This document shows positions 23,037-34,000 of a stretch of 64,000 nucleotides of DNA, in pieces. Within the stretch, counting starts at the first letter, position 1; each line of letters starts with the position of its first letter. Position numbers and translations under genes: made by a program. The notes under the pieces were generated by a model. That model searched no databases and was not told the DNA's origin. It was given only the letters and a program-made list of their open reading frames with translations. Source of the DNA: Penium margaritaceum. Lineage: Eukaryota > Streptophyta > Zygnematophyceae > Desmidiales > Peniaceae. The stretch covers positions 97,190-161,189 of the forward strand of contig SZWC01003635.1 in assembly GCA_023375785.1 (NCBI GenBank). Reading direction: 5' to 3'.

Positions 23037-25715
23037 CAAACAAGAGGAGCAAGCCTAATACACCTGGAGCAAGGCCAACACAACTGGTGCAATCCCAAGG
23101 CAACTGGAGCAAGGCAAAGACAACTAGAGCAAGACCACAACAACTGGAGCAAGCCCAAGACAACGGGAGCAAGCCTGAGACAACAGGAGCAAGCCTAAGA
23201 CAAGTGGAGCAAGCCCAGGTCATTTGGAGCAAGGCCAAGACAACTGGAGTAAGGCCAAGACAACTGGAGCAAGCCCAAGACAGCTGGAGCAAGGCCAAAA
23301 GAACAAGAGCAAGCCCAAGACAACTGGAGCAAGGCCAAGACAGGTGGAGCAAGGGAATGACAACAGGAGCAAGCCCAAGATAAGTGGAGCAAGGCCAAGA
23401 CCACAAGAGGAAGGCCAAGACAACTAGAACAAGGCCAAGACAGCTGGAGCAAGCCCAAGACACGTGGAGCAAGGCCAAGACATCTGGAGCAAGCTCAGGA
23501 CATCTTGAGAAAGGCCAAGACACCTGGAGCAGGCCCAAACAACTGGAGCAAGCCTAAGACACATGGAGCAAGGCCAAGACAACTGGTGCAAGCCCAAGAA
23601 AACTGGAGCAAGGCCAAGACAACTGGAGCATGCCCAAGACGACTAAAGCAAGGCCAAGACAACTGGAACAAGGGTAAGACAACTGGAGCAAGCCCACGAC
23701 AACTGGAGGAAGTCCAAGAAAACTGGAGCAAGACCAAGACAACAGGAGCAAGCTCAAGACAATTGGAGCAAGGCTAAGACAACTGGAGCAAGGTGGAACC
23801 AACTGGAGAAAGCCCAAGAAATCTAGATTAAGGCCAAGACGACGTAAGCAAGCCCAATACAACTAAAGCAAGGCCAAGACAACTGGAACAAGGCCAAGAC
23901 AATAGTAGCAAGGACAAGACAACTAGAGCAAGGCCAAGCCAACTGGAGCAAGCCCAAGACAACTGAAGCAAGGTCAAGACAGCTGAAACAATCCCAAGAC
24001 AACTTGAGCAAGCCCAAGACACCTGGAGCGAGGCCGAGACACCTGGAGCAAGCCCAAGAAAGTTGGAGCAAGGCCAAGACAACTGGAGCAAGCCTAAGAC
24101 AACTGGAGGAATCCCAAGACAACTGAAGCAAGCCCCAAGACAACTGGAGCAAGCCCACGACACCTGGAGCAAGCCCAAGAAAGCTTGAGCAAGCCCAAGA
24201 CAACTGGAGCAAGGCCAAGACAGATGGAACAAGCCCAAGACAAGTGGAGCAAGCCTAATACAGCTGGAGAAAGCCCAAGACAACTGGAGAAAGGCCAAGA
24301 CCGCTGGATGAAGCCCAATACAGCTGGAGCAAGGCCAAGAAAACTGGAGCAAGGCCAAGACATTTTGAGCGAGGCCAAGACAACTGGAGGAAGGAGAAGA
24401 CAACTAGAGCAAGCACAAGACAACTGGAGTAAGGCAAAGACAAAGAGAGCAAGCCCAAGACAACGAGAGCAATCCCAAGACATCTGGAGCAAGGCCAAGA
24501 CAACTCGAGCAAGCCCAACACAGCTGGAGCAAGCCCAAGACAACTGGAGCAAGCCAAAGACAACTAGTGCAAGGCCAAGACAGCTGGAGCAAGCCCAAGA
24601 CCACTCGAGCAAGCCCAAGATAGCTGGAGCAAGGTCAAGACAACTGGAGCCAGACCAAGACAACTGGAGCAAGGCCAAGACAAATACAACAAGGTAAAGA
24701 AAACTGGAGCAAGCCCAAGAAAATTGGAGCAAGCCCAAGACAACTGGAGGAAGCCCAAGACAACTGGAGCAAGGCCAAAACAATTGGAGCAAGCTGAAGA
24801 CAAATGGAGTAAGCCCACAAAAAATGGAGTGAAACCAAGATAACTTGAGCAAGCCTAAGACAACTAGAGCAAGCCCCAGAAAACAACAGCAAGCCCAAGA
24901 CAGCTGGAGCAAGCCTAGGACAACTAGAGCAAGGCCAAGACAACTGGATCACGGCCAAGACAACTGGAGCAAGCCCAAGACAACTGGAGCAAGCCTAAGA
25001 CAACAAGAGCAAGCCCGGGTCAAGTAGAGAAAGGCCAAGACAACTGGAGCAAGCCCAAGACACCTAGAGCAAGGCCAAGACATGTAGAGCAAGCTCAAGA
25101 CATCTAGAGCAAGGCCAAAACAACTCGAGCAAGGTAAAGACAACTGGAGTAAGCCCAAGAAAATTGGAGCGAGACCAAGAAAATTGGAGCAAGCTCAAGA
25201 TAACTGGAGCAAGCCCAAGACAAGAAGAGCAAGCCCAAGACAACTGGAGCAAGCCTAGGAAAACTACAGCAAGGCCAAGAATACTGGAGCAAGGCCAAGA
25301 CAACTGGAGCAAGACCAAAACAACTGGAGCAAGGCCAAGAGAACTGGAGCAAGCCCAAGACAACTGAAGCAAGGCCAGGCCAACTGGAGCAAGGCCAAGA
25401 CAACTGGAGCAAGCCCAAGACAAGTTTTGCAAGCCCAAGAGAAGAAGAGCAAGCCCAATACAACTAGAAAAAGGCCAAGAATCCTGGAGCAAGGCCAAGA
25501 CATCTTCAGCAAGCTCGAGACAACTCGAGCAAGGCCAAGACAATTGGAGGAAGCCCAAACAACTTGAGCAAGCCCAAGACACCTGGAGCAAGTGCAAGAA
25601 AACTGTTGTAAGCGCAAGACAACTAGAGCAAGACCAAGACAACTAGAGCACGTCCAAGACAACCGGAGGAAGGTCAAAACAACTGGAACAAGGCCAAGAG
25701 AACTGAAGCAAGCCC
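23037..25715 (+). repeat. Array A, block 4
   Basis: About 134 units of the 20-bp repeat, the longest uninterrupted block. It begins with the second CAAAC duplication and ends with AGCCC, the target of the solo LTR. ORFs up to 272 codons on the minus strand are artefacts of the repeat. Confidence 0.95.
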
Positions 25716-26441
25716 TGTTAGACAATTGTGTCCCTCGCCATGGCTGCCGTGGATTGATTCCCTGGTTCGGCCACTGGGGATTGGTTGAACATGTAATCGG
25801 ATTGCAGATTTAGATTCTTTGGAATTTTCCATGAAGGATCGAGCTTTGAATCGCTCAATTTGAGTGAGTATTCAGAAAGATGCCCCGCCCGAAGGTCCGG
25901 TGGTCGGCGGGTGGAATCCGGTATCCGTCCGGGGTGACGGGATACTCCACCGCCGGTGGTCCGTGTTCAGCTCCGACTGGCTCCATAGATCCCAAGGCCC
26001 TAGAGTAAGTAACCAGGGAGGTCCCCTGGACCAGGGCGAGCCGCCCTTTGACTTGTCAATCAGGATTGGCGCTCCGAAGAGCCATCGGCTCGCGTCGGCG
26101 GCAGCCAGAGACGGCTCCACCAAGGGTTGCTTGGATGGGCGTAGCAGGGGCTATACTGCTCCGTTTTGGGCGTGCTTGGATGCGTTGGAAAGCTCAGATC
26201 ACAGGCCATAATAATCTGATGTAATTGCACTGATAATAACAACAATTTCCACTTCGATTGAGTGCAACTCCTTGCGACTCATTTCTGCCCATTCTGCACT
26301 GTGATCCTTGGACTCCACACTCTTCCACCTTGGTTTGCATTGGCATCTGAATCAGTGTCAGCGTGCTCCACAGAAGGCCCAGGAAACCTTCAGAGTGCTC
26401 CCACTCCTCCTAGAGTCACAGCCAGGACAGGATTCCTGACA
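25716..26441 (+). mobile_element. Solo LTR
   Basis: A 726-bp block opens TGTTAGACAATTG and closes GATTCCTGACA, flanked on both sides by the 5-bp duplication AGCCC (25711-25715 and 26442-26446). No internal element DNA is present. This is the product of recombination between the two LTRs of one element. It shares only the end pattern with the other LTRs here, so it is a different family. An AATAATAAC stretch near 26226 could be a polyadenylation region. A fossil. Confidence 0.85.
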
Positions 26442-26736
26442 AGCCCTAGACAACTAAAGCAAGCCCAAGACAACTGGAGCAAGGCCAAGACAACAATAGC
26501 AAGTCCAAGACAACTGGAGCAAGGCAAAGACAACTCGAGCAAGGCGAAGACAACCAGAGAAAGACCAAGACAACTGTTGCAAGGCCATGACTACTAGAGA
26601 AAGCCCAATACAACAAGAGCAAGAAAAAGACAACTGGAGCGAGTCCAAGACAACTAGTGCAAGGCCAAGACAACAGGAACAAGCCCAAGACAACAAGAGC
26701 AAGCCCAAGACAACTGGAGCAAGGCCAAGACAGGTG
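26442..26736 (+). repeat. Array A, block 5
   Basis: About 15 units after the solo LTR. It ends at CAAGACAGGTGGAGACTCC, where array B starts with no spacer. Confidence 0.93.
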
Positions 26737-29700
26737 GAGACTCCGTACAGAGTTGTACGGAGTTGTATGGAGTTGTACGGAGTTGTACAGAGTTGTACAA
26801 AGTAGTACAAAAATGTACGGTGTTGTACGGATTTTTGCGAAGCTGTAGTGAGTTGTACGGAGTTGTACGGGGTTGTAGAGAGTTGTACGCTGTTGTCAGG
26901 AGTTATACAGAGTTGTACAGAGTTATATGGAGTTGTATGAAGTTTTTTGGAGCTTTACAGAGTGGTATAGAGCTGTACAAAGTTTTACGGAGTTGTACGA
27001 AGTTATAAAATGCTGTATGGAGTTGTACGGAGTTATACAGTGTTGTACGAAGCTGTACTAAACTGTACAGCGTCGTACGTAGTTGAACAGAGTTGTACAG
27101 AGTTGTATGGAGTTGTATCAAGCTCTATAGAGCTCTACAGAGTTGTAGCAGTTTGTACGGAGTTGTATGGAATTGTACGGAGTTGAATGGAATTGTACGA
27201 AGCTGTATGGAGTTGTACGGACTTATATGGGATGGTAAGGAGTTGTATGGAGTTGTAGCAAAATTGTACAGCGTTTTACTAAGTTTTACAGAGTTGTATG
27301 GAGTCGTATGAAGTTGTACAGAGTTGTATACAGTTTTACGGGGTTGTACAGAGTTGCACGGAGTCGTACCGTGTTGTATGGAGCTGTACGGAGTTGTTCG
27401 GATTTTCACGGAGTTGTAGGGAGTTGTATGGAGTTGTACGGAGTTGTATGGAGTTGTACGGAGTTGTATCGAGTTGTAGGGAGTTGTACAGGGTTGTACA
27501 TTGATGTACAAAGTTGTAGGGAATTGTGCAGAGTTGTACGGAGTTGCACGGACTTGGACAGAGTTGTACGGAGTTGTACAGATTTGTACGGAGGTGTACG
27601 GAGGTGTACGGAGTTCTACAGAGTAGTGCGGAGTCGTATGGAGTTGTAGGGAGTTGTGGGGGGCTATACAGAGTTTTACAGAGTTGTTTGGAGTTGTACA
27701 GAGTTGTGCAGAGTTATCCTGAGTTGTACGGATTTGTACGGATTTGTAGTAAGTTGTAGAACCATTGTACGTGGTTGTATGGAGTTGTGCAGAGTTGCAT
27801 GGAATTGTACAGAGTTGTAGGGAGGTGTACGGAGTTTTACGGAATTATACATAGTTGTACGGAGTCTTACAACATTGTACGGAGTTGTACTGAGTTGAAC
27901 AGAATTGTAGTGATTTGTACAGAGTTATACGGAATTGTCAGAGTTGTACTGAGTCGTACGGACTTTAATGGATTTTTACAAGGCTGTACAGAGTTTTACG
28001 GAGCTGTACAGATCTGTACGGAGTTTTAAGGAGTTGAAATGATTTGTACGGAGTTGTACAGATTTTTACGGAGTTGTATGGAGTTGTGCGGAGTTGTAGG
28101 GTGGTGTGAGGATTTGTACCAAGTTTTATGGAGTTGTACGGAGTTGTAGCGAGTTACAGCAAGTTGTAGCAAATTGTACAGCGTTTTACGGAGTCGTTGC
28201 GAGCTTTCGTGAGCTGTAGCGAGTTTTACGGAGTTGAACGGAGTTGTACGGAGATGTATGGAGTTTTATGGAGTTGTATGGAGCTGGACAAAGTTCTACA
28301 AAATTATATGGAGTTGTAAGGAACTGTACGAATTCGTACTTCGTTGTACAGAGTTGTACGGAGTTGTACAAAGTTGCTCGGAGCTGTACGGATATGTAGC
28401 AAGTTGTAGGGAGTTGTAGGGTGTTGTATGGAGCTGTATGGAGTTGTAGAGAGTTGTACGGAATTGTATGGAGCTGTATGGAGTTGTACGGAATTGTACG
28501 AAATTGTACAGAATTATACGGAGTTGTACGGAGTTGTACGGGGCTCTAGCGACTTGTACATAGCTGTACAGAATTTTACAGAGTTTTACAGAGTTGTACT
28601 GAGACCTACGGAGTTGTACGGAGTTGTATGGAGTTGTACAAATTTATACGGCGCTGTGTGGAGTTGTACCGAGTTGTAGCGAGTTGTATGGAGTTTTACG
28701 GATTTGTATGGAGTTGCACGGAGTTGTATGCATTGTACGGAGTTGTACAGGGCTGTACGGAGTTGTACGTAGTGGTACAGAGTTGTACAGAGTTGTATGA
28801 AGTTGTACGGATTTGTAGCAGGTTGTAGGGAGTTGTAGGAAGCTGCATGGAGTTGTACATAGTTGTACGGAGCAGTACGGAACTGTACAGAGTTATACAA
28901 AGTTGTATATGATTACAGGGAGTCGTACGGATTTGTACGGAGTTTTACGAATTGTATGGAGTTGTCCGGAGTTGTACAGAGTTGTACGGAGTTATAGTGA
29001 TTTATACAGACTTGTACACAGTCGTACAAAGTTGTACAGAGTTGTATGGAGTTGTAGGGAATTGTACGGAGCTGTACGGAGTTGCATGCAGTTGTAGCAA
29101 TTTGTAAGGAGTTGTACATAGTTGGACAGAGTAGTACGGAGTTGTACGGAGTTGCACAAAGTTGAACGGAGTTGTACGGAGTTGTATGGAGAAGTACGCA
29201 GTTGTACAGAAATGTACGGAGTTTTTGAATTTGTATGGAGGTGGAGAAAAATGTACGGAGTTGTATGGAGTTTTACGGAGTTGTACGGAGCTATACGGAG
29301 TTATACAGAGCTGTACCAAGTTGTACAGATTGGTACAGAGCTATGCAGAGTTTTACGGAGTTGTACAGAGTTGTAACAGGATGTAGCAAGTTGTACGGAG
29401 TTATACAGAGTTGTACAGAGTTGTACGGAGGTTTTTTGGAGTTGCACGAAGATGTACAGAGTTTTACAAAGTTGTACAGAGTTGTACGGAGTTGTACGGA
29501 TTTGTAGCAATTTGTACAGTGGTAAACAAAGTTGTACGGAGTTGTACTGAGTTGTACAAATTTGTACAGAGTTGTATGGTGTTGTACGGATCCGTATGGA
29601 TCTGTACGGAGTCGTAGTGATTTGTACAGAGTTGTACGGAGTGGTACGGAGTTGTACGAGGTTGTACGGAGTTGTATGGAGTTGTACGGAGTTGTAGTGA

Positions 29701-29956
29701 ATTGTAGGGAGTTGTCGCCAGTTGTACAGATTTGTACTGATTTATACAGAGTTGTATGGGGTTACACGGAGTTGAACAAAGCTGTACGGAGTTGTAAGAA
29801 GCTGTACAAAGTTTTACAATGTTGAAGTGATTTGTGCGGAGTTGTACAGAGTTGTATGGAGTTATACGGAGTTGTACAAAATTTTACGGAGTTGTACGGA
29901 GTTGTAAGGAGTAGTACGGTGTTTTACGGAGTTGTGCTGGATTGTACATAGTCATA
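26737..29956 (+). repeat. Array B, block 1: 10-bp minisatellite
   Basis: Unit GTACGGAGTT with common variants GTACAGAGTT and GTATGGAGTT, about 320 copies. The plus strand is rich in G and T and poor in C. Stop-poor frames give 10-residue repeats (SCTELYGVVR), which are artefacts. The end near 29950 degenerates into CATAGTCATATGGGG. Confidence 0.95.
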
Positions 29957-29961
29957 TGGGG

Positions 29962-31034
29962 TGACAGCTTCTGAGTGGTGACTTAAGCCTGACAAGACTA
30001 GGCATATCAGGGCAATGCGGTGAGAGCAACTGCGAACCGATAATCAGCACTTGATAGGATTGATGATCATATGAGCAGAGTCATGAATACTGAGTGTAGA
30101 AGGAAGGCGCGGGCGACGAGCTGCAGCGCCGAGGTGCGAGTGATGCGTGAATGCAGCACAGAAGGTGCAGGAATGGAAGAGTTGAGGCGGCAACACAGGG
30201 GAGGCGGGCTGAGGAGAATGAAGCAACATTGATAGATGAAGAAGCTGAGTGAGGCCGCAGTCCCGTGGTGCAGGTTTCTGGTCCGTGGCACCAAGGGACG
30301 GGCAGTTGCGTGGGCGCAGTGCCTGTTTGACACGTGCGCTAACTGAGCTAATAGAAGGGATAGCCACAGCCAAAGAATGGCGGGCAAGATGGAATGCTTG
30401 ACGAGAGGGCTGCAGCCGAGAGAGGCGGCCTCAAGAGGAACGGAACGGAGATGTAATGCCGCAGCCGGAAAGGCGGGCAAAGAACGAGGAAGAACTGAAG
30501 CGAAGAGACAATCTTGCTTAGATCTTGCATACAAATGACAAGATAGTAATATACTAGTCCTTGTCCTTGTTACTCTAGCCTAGAGCCGCTCACTAAGGCA
30601 GTTTGTAGGACCGATGTTGCCTTAGGCGATCATCTGCTGATGCTGCTGCTGCTGTTCGCGGTATTCCAGGGGCGCGCTGTGAGTCTCCGTGAGGTTTGGA
30701 GAGGGTGTATCCTACAACGGGTAGCGTGCTCGGTGCGGTATTCTTTTTCGTTGTCTTGTGACCATCGCGTCGCCCGTTGGGGTTCCCGCCGGTTGGTTTC
30801 GCTGGTCCTTGCCGCCGACAGCCGTTGGTTCTGCCGGCGGGATTTGGTCCGTTCGACCATAGGTACCGAGGAGCTTGGTCAGACTCAGAGGTCAGCTTGC
30901 ATGTTGGATGTTTATGTGCCAGAGGTTTGGGGAGCGATAACTTCTTTGTTGGCCAAGTGAGTAGAGGGATAAGGTTCTGGTCTCTCCACTTTGTCCGAGT
31001 GTCCTGTGAACATTGAATCCATTTCAATCAGACA
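29962..31034 (-). other. LTR-like block between arrays B and C
   Basis: On the minus strand the block opens TGTCTGATTGAAATGG and closes AGAAGCTGTCA, so it has TG...CA ends and the size of an LTR (1073 bp). Unlike the solo LTR at 25716 it has no matching flanks: array B lies on one side and array C on the other. It may be an LTR left at a rearrangement breakpoint, or simply unique spacer. Minus-strand ORFs (30067-30534 and 30593-31027) show no known domain. If it is an LTR it is a fossil. Confidence 0.35.
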
Positions 31035-34000
31035 CTTGCATCCTACTTGAGCCCTACTTGCGCCCTAGTTATGCCTCAGTTGGGCACTACCTATGCCCTA
31101 CTTGTACCTTAGTCACGCCAGAGTTATGTCCTGGTTGCACCCTAATTGTGCCCTACGTGCACCCTGCTTGCGTCCTAGTTGTGTCCTAGTTGCGCCCTAG
31201 CTGCACCCTAGTTGCACCCTGGTTGTACCCTAGTTGCGCCTCAGTAGAGCACTAGCTATGCCCTAGTTGTACCCTAGTTACATCGTAGTTGCGTCCTAGC
31301 TGTGCCTTACGTACGCCCTACATGCGCCCTAGTTGCAACCTAGTTGTGCCCTAGTTGCGCCCTACTTGTGTCTTACTTGCGCCCTAGGTGAGCCCTAGTT
31401 GTGCCCTATTTACGCCCTACTTGCGCCTTACTTGCACCCTACTTTCGTCCAAGTTACGCCCTAGTTACGCCCTAGTTGCACCCTACTTGCACCCGACTTG
31501 CGTCCTACTTGCGCCCTAGTTGGATCCTAGTTGCGTCGTAGTTGCATCCTACTTGTGCCATACTTACACCCTAGTTGCGCCCTAGTAGTACCCTAGTTGC
31601 ACCCTACTTGCACCCGACTTGCGTCCTACTTGCGCCCTAGTTGGATCCTAGTTGCGTCGTAGTTGCATCCTACTTGTGCCATACTTACACCCTAGTTGCG
31701 CCCTAGTAGTACCCTAGTTGCGCCCTACTTGTGCCCTAATTGCGCCCCACTTGTACCCTAGTTGCGCCCTATTTGCACCTCAGTTGGGTACTACCTACGT
31801 TCTAGTTGTACCCTAGTTGCATCCTAGTTATGCCCTACTTGCATCCTACTTGCACCCTTGTTAGTCCCTACTTGCGCCCTAGTTGTGCCCTACTTGCGTC
31901 CTAGTTGCGCCCAAGGTACGCCTCAGTTGGGGACTAGCTACGCCCTAGTTGCACCCTAGTTGCGTCCTAGTTGCACCCTACTTGTGCCATAGTTGTGCCC
32001 TAGTGGTACCCTAGTGCGCCCTAGTTGCACCCTAGTTACGCCATAGTTGCGCCCTACTTGCGCCCTACTTGTACACTAGTTGCGCTCTAGTTGCACCCTA
32101 GTTGCATCCTAGTTGCGCCCTTGTTGTACCCTACTTGTGCCCTAGATGCGTCCTACTTGTGCCCTACTTGCGTCCTAGTTGCGCCCTAATTGCGCCCTAG
32201 TTGTGCCTTACTTGCACCCTACTTGCACACTTCTTGTACCATAGCTGCGCCTTAGTTGTGCCCCAGTTACGCCCTACTTCCACCCTACTTGCGCCCTACT
32301 TGCGTCCTACTTGCACCTTAGTCGCGTCCTACTTACATCCTAGATGCGCCCTAGTTGCGCCCTAGTTGTGCCCTAGTTGCGTCTCGGTAGGGTACTAGCT
32401 ACTTCCTAGTTGTGCCCTAGTTGCACCCGAGTTGCATCCTACTTGTGCTCTAGTTACGCCCTAGTTGTGCCCTAATTACGCCCTAGTTGTACCCTAGTTG
32501 GGCCCTGATTGCGCTCTACTTTCATCCTACTTGTGCCCTAGTTACGCCCTACTTACGCCCTACTTGCGCCCTAGTTGTACCTCAATTGGACACTAGCTAC
32601 GCCCTAGTTGCGCCCAAGTTGTGTCCTAGTTGTGTCCTTGTTGCACATTAGGTGTGCCCTAGTTGAGCCCTAGTTGTGTCCTACTTGCGCCCTACTTGCG
32701 CCCTAGTTGCGCCCTAGTTGCACCCTAGTTGTACCCTATTTTTACCCTAATTGGGTCGTACTTGCACCTTAGTTGCGTCCTAGTTGCCCCCTATTTGTGT
32801 CCTACTTGCATCCTACTTGCACCCTACTTGCACCCTAGTTGCGTCCTAGTTACATCCTAGTTGCGTCCTACTTGTGTCCTACGTGTGTCCTACTTGCGTC
32901 CTTGTTGTGCTCTAGTTGCGTCCTTGTTGCGCCTCAGTTGGGCACTAGCTATGCCCTAGTTATGCCCTAGCTGTACCCTAGTTACGCCCTAGTTGTACCC
33001 TACTTGCGCCCTACTTGAGCTCTAGTTGTGTCCTTGTAGTGCCCTAGTTACACCCTACTTCCATCCTACTTGCGTCCTAGTTGCGTCCTAGTTACGTCCT
33101 TCTTACGCCCTACTTGCGTTCTACGTGTACCCTACTTGTGTCCTAGTTACGCCCTAGTTGCACCCTGGTGACACCCTACTTGCACCCTACTTGCACCCTA
33201 CTTGCGTCCTAGTTGTGCCCTAGTTGCGCCCTAGTTGCGTCCTACTTACACCCAACTTGTACCCTAGTTGCGCCCTACTTGTACCCTAGTTGCGTCCTAG
33301 TTGCGCCCTACTTGCGTCCTTATTGCGCCCTACTTGTTCCCTAGTCGCGTCCTAGTTGCACCTCAGTTGGGCACTACCTACGCCCTAGTTGCGCCCTAGT
33401 TACGTCCTAGCTGCAACCTACTTGCGTCCTACTTGTGCCCTAGTTACGCCCTATTTCTGCCCTAGTTGTGCCTTACTTGAGCCCTAGTTGCGCCCTAGTT
33501 ACACCTCAGTTGGACACTAGCTATGCCCTAGTTGCGCCCTAGTTGCGCCCTAGTTGCACCCTCCTTGCGCCCTAGTTGCGCCCTAGTTACACCCTATATA
33601 CGCCCTACTTGCACCCTAATTGCTCCCTACTTGCATCCTAGTCGCACCATAGTTACGCCCTCATTGGACCTTACTTGCGCCCTACTTTCGTCCTAGTTGC
33701 ACCCTAGTTCCGCCCTATTTAATCCCTAGTTACGCCTCTGTTGGGTACTAGCTACGCCCTAGTTGCGTCCTAGTTGCACCCGAGTTGCGCCCTACTTGTG
33801 TCCTAGTTAAGTCCTAGTTGCGTCCTCATTGCACCCTAGTTGGAACCTAGTTGCGCCCTAGGTGCGCCTCAGTTGGGCACTAGCTACGTCCTCGTGGCGC
33901 CCCGGTTGCACCCTAGTTGCATCCTAATTGCGCCCTATTTGCGTCCTACTTGCGCCCTAGTTGCGCCCTAGTTCCTCCTTAGTTGCATCCTAGTTCAGAC

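Noticed and set aside
17291-25715. Long minus-strand ORFs (up to 272 codons) with hydrophobic repeats such as SWACSSCLGLAPVVLG, looking like membrane proteins
   Set aside because: The 20-bp unit contains no stop in most frames, so every frame gives a 20-residue periodic ORF. Frame, start and end are arbitrary, and the same happens on both strands.
26737-29956. ORFs with SCTELYGVVR repeats
   Set aside because: A product of the 10-bp array B unit; three frames show the same periodic pattern and ends fall wherever a unit mutates to a stop.
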